Positions 47,336-61,653 of a DNA stretch of 64,000 nt are shown piece by piece; within the stretch, counting starts at the first letter, position 1, and every line of letters starts with the position of its first letter. The translations under genes were made by a program, and so were the position numbers. The DNA is from Struthidea cinerea. Taxonomy: Eukaryota; Chordata; Aves; Passeriformes; Corcoracidae. The stretch is taken from assembly GCA_013397865.1 (NCBI GenBank), contig VZTI01003898.1, positions 319,468-383,467 of the forward strand. Reading direction: 5' to 3'. The notes beneath the pieces are model-generated. The model was not told the origin of the DNA. It ran no database searches and worked only from the letters and a program-made list of their open reading frames with translations.

Positions 47336-47904
47336 GTGAAATATTCTGATAAATACATCAGGGTTCAAGAATCTTCTCACTTTCCAGACTCTGTCTGTCC
47401 TATTTCTAAAGGAAAAGAATTGCCTGGAAAGACACTGGAGGACATTATCCCCTAAAAGACAGAGATAAGAGACAAAGTGAGAACAAGCCTACGAAGTTCT
47501 CCTAAACAGGAATGTCTATGGTGCATCTGAACACACAGTCCCTGTTCCCACAGCCCAAGAACAAATTCTCACATTTACTCTCTTGATTCATTTTGTAGAG
47601 GAATAAGAAAACTGTAAAAGAAACGCTGATTCATGCAAGCCCAATATTCACTCTATCCCAAGCAATTCTGTATTGCCAGTGTGCTCCGTCAACCTACGTA
47701 CAGCCAAAGGGAAATGATCAAAATTTCTGCATATCCCATATTCAGGGAAAACTAAATAAATTCTCCATATTGCCAAATGCCACCAACATATTTTCAAGTG
47801 AAAAAAAGATGTATTTGCAGAAAACCAAAGGTGTGTCTGTATATTTACAGATCAATAAAACTCTGATACTTGAAAGATGACTTCTTATTGCTCAGCATAT
47901 CAGG

Positions 47905-47957
47905 GGTATTAGATTAGACAGTCCCTTCCAACCCAAGGTATTCTGTGTTTCTGTGAA
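47905..47957 (+). mobile_element. CR1 LINE, extreme 3' end only (forward)
   Basis: AGACAGTCCCTTCCAACCCA, then a short linker and the tail ATTCTGTGTTTCTGTG. Only about 50 bp of the 3' UTR and tail remain, a very short 5'-truncated insertion. Confidence 0.7.
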
Positions 47958-49103
47958 TTCAATTTTATTGCTCATTTGGATCTGGCATTTTTCCCCCCCA
48001 AGAAAGCATTTTAAGAACATCAATCTCACAGGTTTTTTAATACACAATATGTTTTAGGAACCTAGCTTGGCCAAGTAAACTTTCTGCAACTCTCTGTAAA
48101 ACACTGTATAAATGTTAAATTGGAAAGTATTTTTCAACTGTCTTGGGGTTTTGCATATCTATATACTCATGTGCAAGAATATCTATAGCTGTTAAAATCA
48201 CTTGCTTACAACTGCAACCTCAAATTAGAAAATGACTGACATTAAAATCTTTATAATAGCTTAATTAAGCAAACTCCATAATTTGCAAGTAATGTACTGG
48301 GGTGGTATACCTGAGTGTAATTTATAGACACTACCCTTATATGTATAAGAGATTACAACAGATGTATTTTCATGAGGTAGAAAAAAGAGAGAGACTAGTA
48401 GAAAAAACCACCAGTATTTGATAAGTCATCACCCTTTGTAAAGAGGTGCAGACCAACTCCTTCTAATTCCAAAACACTAGGCTGTTATTGTGTTCTGTGG
48501 TGATGTTTGCTCCAGCTAATAACACCTTAGTTGGAGGAGAAAGAACCTCTTTCAGAAACAGAAATACTATGAGGGCTTACTATATCATGTCCATTATCAC
48601 CCATCACAAAGTGTGAGCATGCAGTCTCTCAACAAGCCCTGTATTTTCAGACCCAAAGACTTTCTCTCAGATCCTTAACTCAAGCCAAGAGGATTTAACT
48701 GAATATGCCCAAATAGCCTTTGTAAATTTAACCCCCTAAGACATCAGCTCAGCAGGTTTAAATGCAGTGAAAGAAACACATTTTCCAAGAAGAAACTTCT
48801 TTCTCAGCAAGGTAGCTTAGCTTAGGTGGAAAAAGCAATTAAAAAAACCAAAAAACCAACTTTAACTTTTGTTCTTTCCAACCGTATGTCAAATCAATAG
48901 TCCTTCTGTGGAATTAATTTACTTTGTGCCCAGGTAGACAAAATTGAAAATTTAATCAATACAAAAGAACACTTGTTTGACATATCCTGAGTGATAATGA
49001 CCAATGAGTTTGCTTTTCAGCCTCTTTTTTTCCCACAGAATCGTTATTTTGTGCTCAAAGAGCTATAACAATAATACTAATAATAAATAGAAAGCTGTCC
49101 TAC

Positions 49104-49153
49104 CCGTACGAGAGACACGCCTGCCAGGCAGAGTTCAGTGGCAGAGCAGCATT
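49104..49153 (-). other. Possible 50-bp exon (minus strand), speculative
   Basis: On the minus strand a strong pyrimidine tract and acceptor (TTTTTCTTTTTTTTTAG) ends at 49154. After 50 bp there is a donor-like GTAGGA (from 49103). The enclosed segment is GC-richer than its surroundings and holds CpGs (GGCGTG, CTCGTACGG). Two of its three frames are open. It could be a small internal or non-coding exon. The poly-T part of the acceptor may simply be a poly-A run on the other strand, so the case is weak. Confidence 0.2.
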
Positions 49154-50014
49154 CTAAAAAAAAAGAAAAAGAGCAAATAAATTATGGAAAGGCCCCAGAG
49201 TACATCTTTGCTATGAGCACTCCTCTGATAAAATGTTATTTAATTACACTCCAGTAAAAAAGAGAGGCATATTTAGGAGCTAATGGCACCCTATTGTTTA
49301 CTGAAAGGAACACATAATTTTCCTGCAAGCACTAAAAGAAAAAAAGAGAGCAACTCTTCAGAAACAGGCAGTCCAAATTTTCCACCCTCACTCAGTCTTT
49401 CAGCTACTGATCTACTTTAATATGAATTTCACTTCAAGTTTAATTTACTCTTCATTGCAGGAATCTATACTCACCTGTATCTTAACAGCCCTAGCAATGA
49501 AAAAGCTTCTGTAATATGGGCAACCCTCACATTTGGGCTACTAATAAATAAGGAAAGATATCCAAAGTACCTTGGTGCTCACAAAGAAACTCATCATACT
49601 AGTATGGTCTTTTCCACAAAAAGATGAGGATTCAAATACAGAACAGTGGCACAATTGCTGTCACCATCACAAGAAAAAAGGCATTCTCACAGTTAAGTTT
49701 ATGGTTCAGCGTGAAGACAAGACAGGAGGTTCCGTATCTGTACAATGCATCTATAAACATCTTCATCACTGAAAGTGGGAAAGGCATAATGAGAAAATAA
49801 ATATTGAAATTTTTGACAGGCTATTCATGATACATGACAGCTGTGGTTGTAAATAAAAACATATTTTAATCTTACTTGTTTAATAGCATACAAAATACTC
49901 AGCCTATAAATCTACATGTATATAATATGTATAATTAATCATTAATAATTACTCAACTCATATTCTGTCTGTATAATACATATAGGGTACACGAACATAC
50001 AAAATTATAAATAT

Positions 50015-50035
50015 TATATATATATATATATATAT
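50015..50035. repeat. (TA)n microsatellite
   Basis: About ten TA units, followed by three TATGTACC words in the next 40 bases. Confidence 0.85.
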
Positions 50036-53000
50036 GTACCAGGTATATGTACCCATATTATAAATATGTACCATGCAAATGTATGTAGCACTCTCAGATT
50101 TTAGGATGGGATGGATCTATCTCATCTGACTTCAGGTATCTATGAACTAGTCATCCACAATGCAGCTCTTTACTCTTGGTCCCCTGTATAATCAAGAGAG
50201 GGAAAGAACAACTGTTAGCAACCAAGTCCTCTGCATTTAATTCCACGTCACACAGATGCATAGCTGAGGTAACAGTACCTCCATAATTAGACTGGAGTAA
50301 CACTAATTCACACCACTAGCCCTCCTGCCTCCATGATTTCCCACCCTGGTCTTTGGTTTCCAAGTTAAACTAGCTGCCACAAAGCAATTAAGTCAGAATC
50401 AAATGCTGATCAACAACAAGTTTATAAGTGTGGCATTAGCCGTAATTTGTCTCTGCTGATCTAGGAAATATGCAGGTCTTTAGTCCGTACGGAAAGTTTG
50501 AGGAACAGTTAAACACAAAAACATTGACCAGATTCAGTACCTTGACTGATAAATAACACCATTGGAAATGACAACATTAATTATTTTTATGTGTTTCTAT
50601 TCTGCTCTGTACTTTTGATGACCTGAGTGGAATTAACATGCTTCTTGACCTTAATTTCAAAAAGGTTTTAGTCACTTTGCCATTATTTTTATTTGAATAA
50701 AATTTTCCAGTTACTACAGTTATAAAGTCTGGAAGCTACTTCCCATTTTTCTTCACAACCTCTTACAAGTCATTAAATGTTTCTCAAAGTAATTTTTTGA
50801 AGTATGGCAAGCCTCTGGGAAGCTACTGTTTCGAAGATCATAGTAAGCAGTGTATCATTATGAAGGATTTCCTCTCCAAGAATGCTGATTCTCTAAGACA
50901 ATCGATAGCTCGTTCCTCCTGCATCTTCTTGTTATTCTCTTCAATAAACAATTCCTCAGTTTTTAGCATTTTTATACTCTTTTATTTTTCCTAGTTCACA
51001 TTTGTAAAACTCTCTTAATATTCCTATCTCCAGTCAAAATTATTAAAATTGTTGGACAGGACAGGCACTTGCTTGAGACTTGAAATTTACTCTTAGAGCA
51101 GAAAGCTTTGAGCATTTAGACTGTACGTGGGTGCCCTGCTGAAGTACAGTTCCACAGCACAGATGCAGGGATTCAGAGGTGCACTACCTCATGCTGACTG
51201 GTAAGCCTCTAAGGTACTCTAAGCTACTCTTGCCTACCGTGTATGGACCAGACACTCCAAAAGACCTGGGCAGAACATTCTAGGAAGTGCCATTATCCTT
51301 GTGATCCACTGGCTAAACAAGGTCCTAACTCCTGTGAAGAATTGCAGTGGAATAGGAAACCTCCTTCCCTCAGGGAGAAAGAATTCAGTCTTCATAGCAC
51401 AAAACAAAGCCGTGAGAGATCTGTGTCTGAATAAACCACATGGATTCATGTAGCAGAAAGTCAACTCCTTACAGGAGCTCAGCATACAGCAAAGCAACCA
51501 GCAAATTAAAACATAAGTAAAGATTATCTGTCACAATCCTATGCTCTCCACTGCTGAATGACCATAAAGGAAATTACTTAATGTATAAACAAAATTTATA
51601 TATAATAGCTGAATGCCCATCTGGAATGGTTACTAAGTGGCTGGTCTGGAATCTTGATGCAAAAAAGCCAAGCAAAGGCAAGATGATGAAAAATAGGGTG
51701 CATTTCTTTGATTAACAGACACAGAAGGGGACAGAATGGAAAATTAGTAGTGTTATTATAAAAAAAAATATCAACAACCCACACAAATGAACCTGCTTAA
51801 GTCTACCACTGAAAAGTTCTGTAGTGGTTTTGTAGTGCTTCCACTCATACAGAAGAAAAGGATTCATTTTATTGAGGAGATTTGTTCAATAAGAGGTTTT
51901 TTATTTTGATGACACATCAAAAAAGAACTGTGGGAAGAAGCACTCTTCCTTGAGATCACTGCATCAGGGAATGGACATCAGGAGAGATTTCCTCAAACAG
52001 GGGTACTGGCATAACCCCTCCAAGTTCTCTAGACTGAAATTCTCCAAGTAAAGTCAAGTAATGCCAGAAGCTTTCTCTCACCATCTTACAGAAATTATCC
52101 AAAAGTCATCTCTAAAGAAGTATTCATCCTGTTTTGGTAACACCCAGGAACTGTCAACTCCCCCTGAACCACAGTGTGACAAGCACTGCATGCTCTTTAG
52201 TCTGAAAAACCTGTTTTATTTTAGTATTTTTTCTAGCTAGTATGGGACTTCAGGAACGTGAAGTTTGTCAAATATCCACTTAACATTATTGAAAGTAAAC
52301 AATTTTTAAAATGTGTGGGGTCCTATGCATGAGAACTTAGAAACCCCAAGATCATTAGAGAACATTCTTAAAATACTACTGTTCCTAAAAGTATGTAAGA
52401 AAGCTTTCTAACTCTGCAGACTGTCTCTGAAGCTCAAGGAGTCTGAGATAGTTCAGACAACAAAATTAAAAATACAGGAAAATCGATTTAGTCATTTATT
52501 TACATAATCACAAGCAAATCTAGCTCACAGCAAATGGAAAATTGCAGAAGGTTTCTAATGAGTGAAGATTTACTCTATTTATGTAGAGGAACATATGGTT
52601 CCAGAAAAACTGGAACAGAAAAAAATCTGACTGCTCTAATGATGGGGTTGTTAACACAATTGTTATTTAAGAACTCTGGCATTTCCCTTTCTTTGATTTC
52701 CTAAAACCTTGCCAACAGTGAACCATTTTCACTGCAATGCAGAGATCCTCCAGGCCATCACGGAATTGTCATAACTGCTAGGTCATCCTTCCTCTTCCTG
52801 CTATTCCCTGCTTTGTCAACTACCATCTTCCAGATTGTTCAATAAATGAGACAGCAGTTTGACAGACAGCAGCTTTGTTTGCAAAAGAATCCTCATTAAG
52901 CTTTGGAGAAGCCTTTCTTCTGCACAGAAAGAAACATATGGTGGAAAAGAATATTGAACCACATAAGTCCTTAATAACAACACCTCCTAACTTTTATAAA

Positions 53001-56000
53001 AGTAATACATTCTTCCCAACATTATTTTTAAGTATCATTTTAAACAACTTGCTGAGTATTATTTTGCAAACAAAATGGGCATCACTACCTTAAAAAAATA
53101 AGCTGAAAAATACTTCAAATATGCAGCTGCAGTAAACTAGTTTTGAAATGTATTTGGAGGACACAATAGCCAATAACTTCTGTTTAGCTCCTCTCCTACT
53201 CATTACATCTCCAACAAACCACTAACATTTGGTTGGTAGCCTCTGTGTATTCCCACTGGTACTTTGGGGATTTCCCAAAGTTCCCTATTTTGCTTTTTTA
53301 GGGTCAAAGTCTTATAAGAAATTAGAGTTTTCAGCAGATTGTTTCCTATATCCTAGCTGTTTTCTTCATGCTAGCTATCTTCAAGAGAGAAAATGACCCA
53401 GTTGTTCAGTGGCTTGACTTCCCAGCTTTTGGGAAAATCCAGCTTGCAGCAACCAACTAAACACTTCCAGCACAGTTCTAGTATTGGTATGACAGTGATG
53501 GGGGCTGCTGTGGGATTCCCACTCCCAGGTACAGCAGGAAGCAAGCCAGCAAAGAGCAATGAGCACAGTACCAGCAGCCTTGGGTGAGATGAAGCACAGA
53601 CCCCATCCTTAGAGATGCTGACACACAGTTCAGAGAGTCAGGGAAGTCAGTTTCCTTCTTGTTAAACCATCATAAAATAATTTCTAAACTGCACCTCTCG
53701 CCTGTTATGGAAATGTTACACATCCATGTCCAGATCATATCCCAGCCAGGAAGACATTTATATTTCCAATATCTGTGCTATGCATTTTCATCTCTCTAGG
53801 GTTTCTTACAAGTATTAGAATGGTTAATCACTTTATTTTCCTTTACATGAACAGAAAGTTGACTCCATGCAATTTACATTGTTTTATATCTGTTCTCTTA
53901 ATGCTGCCAAACTTTGCTATGGAGTGAGAAGACCAACAGCCCCTTTAAAAAACCATGGAAAAAACCATGCTATTGATATACAGCAAAGTTCTGATTCATG
54001 GATATTTCAAAAGTATCCCTTTGCAAAGAAGAGACCACTTTCAGACCTTAACAAAATAAGTTCATAGGAAACAGCATAATAGTCTTTATGCTTGTCATGA
54101 TAATCAATTTTTATATAGCACAATTTTTTTATTTCAGTAAAATCTACAATATTGTACCTAACTCAGAAGATGAGTTTTTGGGTTTTAAAGGAAATTGATC
54201 AGGAATACTTTTCAGGAAGGGAAAGGACAAACAGATGCATTGTAAGAGATTACAAGACATCAAGTTTAGGTCTTCTTCAGTCTGCTGAGACCCAACAAAA
54301 TTGCCTTCTCATGTAATCAGCAAGCACTACATTTTCAACAAGGCTGTGGGGTTTCTTACTAAAGTCTGAACCCCTTCATACAAAGTTTTCTTACATTACT
54401 GGTTAGAGATTACCTGCGTAGCGGAGCAAATATTTTAAGACATGTGAGGCAACATGGAGAGGTATTTTTAACTTTTGTAGTCTCCTCTGTAGTATTTAGG
54501 AGATGCTGTTTTTGCTGCTGGACTAAGAAAGTGGGTCTTCCCCACCCTACATGGAGAGCACTAGTTCCTGGACATGATTCTCTCCTCCCTCCAACTGCTA
54601 AAGCCAGGGGCTAAGTTCTGCATCACAGCCTTTTTGGGTGATTCTTCCTGTCTAATCCTATGGTTCATGTAGCCAGAGAAGTTTTCATAAAATCCTACAG
54701 ATAAGCAGAGATAATTCATTCTATCTCACTTTTCCTTGATATATTAGAAGATATGTGGTTGTACATTGGCGAAGCATCTAAGAAGGAATCACCAAGGCAT
54801 AAGTTTCAGCTTCATTTGCTGTGTCAGATGCCTGAAGGAGGAAACTAGTCCTACAAAAGGTACCTGCTCTGTTGGTCTGAGGCAGAAGACCGAAACTGGT
54901 GGTTTTAACCATACCACTCCTCAGCTTTAAAACAATTAAGAGTTAAAAACAATTGTTCAAATTGCTCAGTACTACCCAATATTAATACCCAACAACAAAA
55001 TGCGTTGTTCATTTCATCTCACAATCAGCCAACTGAAGTATTTAACTCATGATTCAGTTTCACCTCGACAGTTCAGCTCCAGGTAAATATTCATCATGGT
55101 AAAAACAGAGTAAAATACTCAGTGGCCATTGTATTAGAGTACCTAAATGCAGGCTATGTGTCAGTAATGCTCTGCTACCGTGTCCGTTCCCATGGAAAGT
55201 GTTTACTGAAACAACAGTGAAGACTGTAACAAAAGGTCTCTAATATCACAACACAGAACACATTTTAAGTCTGTCTCCAGCAAAGCAACCAGCAGCAAAG
55301 GAAAGGGAAGGAAGAGAAGGAAATTAAACGTAACTTCAGGCAGAGATCTCTCCCAAGCAAAGCCCCCCCCACATGCATGAAACAAGTCAGGCAGATGAGG
55401 AGACAGAGTGGACTGATGGCATTGCAAGTTCTACAAATGACGGGCATTGAGGAACTCTCACCACATCCCTGACTAACTGTGCACAGCAAATTGTATCCGT
55501 GCCAGGCATCCCCACAGACCTCCCAAAACATTTGTAACACACATGGACCACACCAGGTTGTGATTTCAAGGAAACAACACCTTTGTTAACATCAAATCAT
55601 CCCCTGAGAAAGTGTTTGATGCAAGGCATTCCCATTTTGCACCAGTGGGATTAAAGCAGAGGGGCTTGTGCTTTGCCCCTTCTGAGCCTCCAGTGATCTC
55701 CGGCCCTCATTCCTCTGTCCAAAGATGTTGCAACAGCCCCGGGAACACAGAACGGCTGTTGCTAGGAGAAGGACATGAGCTTTGTTCTGAGCTTGCAAGA
55801 CTGACTAAAACCACAGCAGATTTCTAGCTGAAGCTTTCTTTTCACACCTGGCAAGGGAAATGGAAACTCAGTGGAAGGAAATCTTTGGCACAAGCAGCTG
55901 AAAAGCACTAATGTCAACATTCCATGCTCCAACTCTGCAATCCCTGCTGCATGTTTACATTTAATATTATATTAGGAAAGGGACTCACCCACAGTTCTCT

Positions 56001-58455
56001 CTGCACACTCTTATAAAACACTCCTGAATTGCAGAGGTATTAAACCCACTCTCAGTTAAGGAAATAGTAATTTTCTTAGAACTACATTTTTGCACAAATA
56101 GCAGAACGATAGTTGGGGAACATACTCTTCTCTCTCAGGAAGGTCTGATGCATCTTAAAAGAAGAAACTATTTGTCTGTACTGGAGTAAGACATTGGCCA
56201 GAGGCCAAGGATATTTCACTCTCATTACAGTGGTATTTGGCACAGAAACACTCATGAAAATAATGTCAATATGTAAGAAGTACAGCATTTTCTGATGATT
56301 CAAAAAGCTGAAGAAAGGAGTTCAAGAACTTCCAACAAAGCCACATGCAACAAAGAAATGTTAAATGAAAAAGAAACATACATAGGAAAAGGGAATAGAA
56401 AAGGATAGAGGACACAGAAAGGGGAAATGGAAGATAAGAGCCCAAAAGAAGTGAAATTCATCCCACTTAATTTAAGGTGCTTACACGTCCGCACTTGAGT
56501 TATCTATTTTCCTTCTACAGTCAAGGCAGAGGGGGTCATAATCCCACCAGTGCAACCTAGGGTTTCTTCAACCTGGCCAATATGGGAGCCCACTTTGGGG
56601 CTAGATAAACTACACAGAAATTTCACTCACAACACTGGCCACCTCTCCACAGCTGAGAATGCTTGACCTGTTCAGGGATCAGCACGGTATCTTATTGCTC
56701 ATTCTAATGCAAAGGTTAATTCTGAAATTCTTTCTTTCTATCCCAAGAACAAAGATGTAGATATCAGACTACAATCCCCAAAGTCATCGCTGACTAAGAG
56801 CACACTTTCCTTCAAGTATTCTCTGAAAAAATTTCAAAATATACCTGCTATTTTGGATAATTTCTCAGATCATGAAAGCATAATACATTTTTTCTGTCAT
56901 TTCAGAGTGCACTGAAGTGAAAAGAATGCAAAAAATATAATGAATTAAAATCCACATCTCATCTAAATAAACTATCCTAAATCACTCTGCCACTTTTCTT
57001 TCATATTTAGGAATGTGTCTACATCACCGTGCAGTGCAGCATGGTGCAGAGATATTTGGATTAGTTATAAACCTGTATGCCTGTGCAGCATAGTACCACA
57101 CGCTGCCAAGATGCTGGAAGCAGGAAAGATGAGCTACTCCTGCACTCTTCCTAGCGTATATCCTCAACAGAATTTATCAAACAACTCAAATGGAACATCG
57201 TTTTAGAACAGCTAACTTTCTTCCGTGTCCATATGAAATGGTTTAAATAAACTTGGTTTCATGAACTCACGAAGCATTGAGTATGGACCCTAACTTTCAA
57301 CAAAATAAAATGGATTGTTACATCTTATTCTAACCATTTTTACTTCTTAATACTGTAATATTACCATCTTTCCATTCCTGAGTAGATGCTGCTCTTGCTG
57401 CAGCATGTGAGTAACAACTGCATGATTATTCTCCACATTGGAGAAACATCTAATTCTAAGTTGTTATTCTAATAAAGAAGCTCTCCTTTATCCAAGGAAT
57501 CTCCCATCATCCATTTACTGACAGATTCCTCTGTGTCACCAAGAGGGCCACGGAGGGCAGTATCTCAGTAAAAAAACCTGCTCAGTACAACATGGCAATC
57601 AGCACCAAGGATTTTCAACACTAAAACTAGGTGAAATTTAACACTTCAAGAATTTTTCTCTCCAAAAAATCACATTGTCCAAAACAGTATTATTGTTGGC
57701 AATTTCAACAAAATTTTTGATATTTCTTTCCAGCTCCAGAGAGCCAAACTGAAAAGGTAAAATTTGGTTTGGGATTTTTTCTGGAAGTGAAACTTCCAAT
57801 TTCAAACAACTGTTTAAAATCTATATTGTTCTGAAATAGTCTATTTTGTTTTAAATAAAGCCAGAGCTACTCATTTAGACATTACTTATTCAAATAAAAG
57901 ACTTCTTTTAATTCTCTAAAGGTATCTGATACTCAGAGTTTCCATAACAACTTGAAATGGAGAAGAAATATCAGCATTTCCCAAATACTGGAAACATTGT
58001 TTTCCCAGTTTGAGTTTAGCACAGCTAACCAAAACCAGTTCTTTCCGTGCAAAGATCAGGTCCTTTAAACAATAAGGTTGATGATCTCCCCCCTGGTAAT
58101 TCCAAAGAAAACATCTCAGGAACATTACTGTAAACAATTTTTAATAAGGCACAGAGAGCAGGCAAGACAGCCAGAACCAGAATGCCAAATGGCTGAGTCT
58201 CCTTTTATCTGTGTTAGCCAAAAGACTAAGGAATGGCTCCTTTTGCAAGTGCTGGAATAAACGTAAACCTTCCCCTGTAATGGATTTGTACCACTGAATC
58301 ACACAATAGATGTGATTAGAATAGAATCAACAAAAAAAGAAGGTAAGGAACGCGATTCCTCTTCCTGTTCAATCTGTTCCAAAAGTATCCATGAAGTTTC
58401 CTGGTGGTTCCAACTAAATATTATATTAGCAAAACTAGACTTTGTTCTCATATGT

Positions 58456-58510
58456 AAGATCAGAAGGGATTGCTAGAGTACTTGAGTCGAGTCCTCCATG
58501 GTCACAGACA
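58456..58510 (-). mobile_element. Possible old CR1 3' end (reverse)
   Basis: AAGATCAGAAGGGATTGCTA followed by a GAGTCGAGTCCTCC run resembles the reverse-complemented 3' end of old CR1 copies (agg.cagaaGGGAcc...gagTCcaaCCtcC). It is short and diverged. Confidence 0.35.
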
Positions 58511-59267
58511 AGCATGCTATGGATAAGGCTCAGAAGAAACAGCACATTCTAGTGCTTCAATTTTCCTCACAACAATTTTTATACACATTTTTCCGGAAAA
58601 AAACACCCCGAAACACCCCAATGAACCAATCAAGCAAACAAACGAAAGTACTGCCAAAGATAAATTAGAGATGCATGGCCCTTAATATATCTTAAGCTTC
58701 CCTTTCTGAGTCCCACAAGGCAAGGAAAAATTTTGGCCTGCAATAAAATGAGATTTAGATGATTTGGCAGTTATTTTTTCATCATCTACATCAAATCCGA
58801 TTGCCTTAGAGACTATCGTGTACCATGAAAGAATTTCTGGGACGTCACATGCAGCTTGTTCCACCCTCCCACTGCTAGACAGCTTGTAAGAAAGAATGTG
58901 CTGACCAAGAACTTAAACAACAATCAGTATAACTACTGCTGTCCTTTCGAGCTGATCTCTCCTTTTTGAACTTTGATGGCTCTGGCAATGGCACACAGAG
59001 GGTAAAATCACTTATGTGCTGTAGTCCTGGTGCACATCATGAAGGCAGACAGAGGAAAAGCAAGAACATGGTCACCAATTCACCAGCCACCACAGTTACC
59101 CACTCCTCCCCATCCGTCCTGGGCTGAGAAAATGGGGCTGAAGTGCCAACTCCATGCAGGCATTAGATACAAGACACAGGTCACTGCTATAAGCTGGCCA
59201 CTCCTCAAATCTGAGGACCCCCACTGTGAGATGGAAAATGGAACTTGTCAGCTTTGAAAAATAACAC

Positions 59268-59306
59268 GTGTGTGTGTGTGTATATATATATATATATGTA
59301 TATATA
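59268..59306. repeat. Compound (GT)n(TA)n microsatellite
   Basis: About six GT units run directly into about eight TA units, then GTATATATAA. Confidence 0.88.
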
Positions 59307-61451
59307 AATCAATAAATGGGAAGAAGTTGCATGAATATGTCTTTAAAAACGCCACTGCGAAGAATCATTACACAGTGCATTTCAACTGAACATGCAGCAA
59401 CACAGAAAGAAAAAGAACATCAAATTGAAAATAAAGGCAACTGATTCATGAGAGAACAGCTTTAGAAAATCATAAAAAAATATGCACAGACCAAATATTT
59501 CACTGCTTCCTTGAAACATATTTTTGCACCAATTTGATATTAACCTTCTTTAATTTGTGTCTACTACACTATCTTTCAGAAATTGTACAGAAATGCACAT
59601 TGCAGAATCTTCCTTTCCAACTGAAAACACCGGCTGTGAATACAAATATTTTGTTCTCCAAGTTTCCATCATTTGACCCCAGTACGTTGAAATAAAAAGT
59701 GACAGTGCCACCTGATTAACAGTGGGAATGAAGGATGTTTTCAGTAATTCCAGCTGTTAGTCAGAAAAAGGAGCAACACAGTTTATTCATAAAATCCCTT
59801 CATCCAGAGTCAGGTTCTGACTACTGGGTGAGACTCTTTGAAAGTAACACTAACACAGTGAATCTGGGAACTTAAATACAGTTCATTGTCTGTACTTGTT
59901 AAAAGTACAAGGAGTCAGCTCCATCTGCAGAAAATGAAGGGCTCACTTACTGCATCTGCATGATTTTTCATGCAAGTTACCCCACTAGACTCTGAAACAG
60001 CAACAGGTTCACAGGCTTCAATAAATCAAAATAAGGAGAAAAAAATTATTCAGTGATGCAATCAGGAATATAACGTCAAAGTTTTAAAAGCATTCAGGAG
60101 CAGAATATTCTGATGCTGCTAAAACCAAAGGTGAAATTGCTGGCAGGTGAGACAATAAATTTAGACTTCCTCATGGCTCCTTAAAAAAAAAGGATTATCC
60201 CAGCACTTAAGCTGTTAAATATACCCAAACGTAGCCTTTATGGAATTCCAATTAGACAAAAAGTACTTTCCTATATAATTTTTATGAAGGTTTTCTTTGT
60301 ACAATTACTTTTTTCACAAGGAAAGATTTTTCTCCATGCCAAACTGTTTTTGCACATAAGCATTTTTAGAACTGAATTCTTAAGCCTAGGGCAGGAATGA
60401 TTATGTAAACAGACAATTTTATGTTAACAATTTGACTTTAATATGCAAAGACAGTACCTGGCACACCACTAAAAGTGGTCAGAAAACATGAACTGTCTTC
60501 AGGGAAAAAATTCTCCATAGCAGATAAATACTTACTTCTATTTAAAATTCTTTATAAATTTGTCCTTTATTTTTTAAGTCTTCAAAAATTGATTATGTTC
60601 TGTGCTTTCATAATTTTTGACATTTTTACAGGGAAAAAAACTCTTAAATTAAGATGCATTCTCATTTTTTGTATATATGGCAAGCAACCACTATTCAGTT
60701 TGTAATATGTGGTCTCAATCTACAACAATTTATTTTTATCATCCAGAAATGCTTGAGAATACAAGACACCATCCATCCTGATTTCAAACTGGCAGACAAT
60801 TTAACATGCACAGAGTGAGTTTCAGCAAACAAACAATACTTCATGACTACCAATTTTATAGAGGATGTTGCTACTTCTTTTAAATAACTTAATTTTGTTA
60901 ATAGCTAAAGTTAACAGTCTGCTTAGAACTTTGCGTTTTAAAAAAATGTTTAATGATACATTTACTTAGATGTAGTAACCAGCAGGTAAATTCTTGACTG
61001 CCTGTAATTGTCTGGCCACCTTACTCTTTGACTACATAAAAATTTGTATATATATGTATCCAAAAATATTTTATGGGCTTTGTCATCCTAAAGAAAAGAT
61101 CATGTTTCACACCCTTCTTGTAGTTGCCATATATTCTTTCTTTCCAATACATCAAATACTATTGCTTCTATTGAGGGAAAGCAGGCTCAAAAAGCACAAA
61201 AAAACATGTAATGAAGGAGCTGATTTTTAGTCTATTACTACCAATTGATCCCCGTAAGCAAATAAACATACTTTTGTCTCAGCTGTACTTCATTCATATT
61301 GCTACTACTTGAATGACAATCTTAAGTGACAGCTAGTCAATCATTCAGCAGCTTATGTTAAATGCAACACTTTCACTGAGCTGGATATCTTCCGTAAGAC
61401 AAAATGGGACATCAAGGGATGTTCAGAAGGTTTTGATTTCCCATAAAATAA

Positions 61452-61653
61452 AGGGACATCAATAGAAGTCTCTTCACAAAATGGGTGGTTAAAAATTGAA
61501 AGGGGCTATCCAAGGCAGAGATGGAGCCATATCCTTGGAGCTGTTCAAGAAATGACTGGACTTGGTGCCACGGTTTCGTTGACAAGATCGTGATCAGATA
61601 ACAGTTGGACTCCAAGATCTCAGAGGTCTCTTCCAAACTAAAGGATTCTGTGA
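61452..61653 (+). mobile_element. CR1 LINE, 3' end fragment (forward)
   Basis: AGAAGTCTCTTCACAAAATG corresponds to the (K)SLFT coding block. TTGGAGCTGTTCAAGAAATG corresponds to the LE(L/V)FKK block, and a GACTGGACTTGGTGCCACGG segment and CTCAGAGGTCTCTTCCAAAC lead to a single tail unit GATTCTGTGA. It is more diverged than the copies at 15.4 and 17.4 kb, so probably older. Confidence 0.8.

Larger units (their letters stand above)
47958..61451. other. Long unique AT-rich stretch, no gene recognised
   Basis: About 13.5 kb without a recognisable gene. Open frames are at most 91 codons. A slightly GC-richer patch (about 55560-55830) shows nothing recognisable. A possible tiny exon, simple repeats and a faint old CR1 end are listed separately. 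Confidence 0.5.

Noticed and set aside
55560..55830. GC-richer patch with GTTGCTAGGAGA, similar to an X-box half site
   Set aside because: A single half-site-like word, with no CpG island, clear first exon or known gene nearby.
57015..57206. Possible exon after TTTTCTTTCATATTTAG at about 57011
   Set aside because: The acceptor looks good, but I found no convincing donor after it and the 63-codon frame has no recognisable content.
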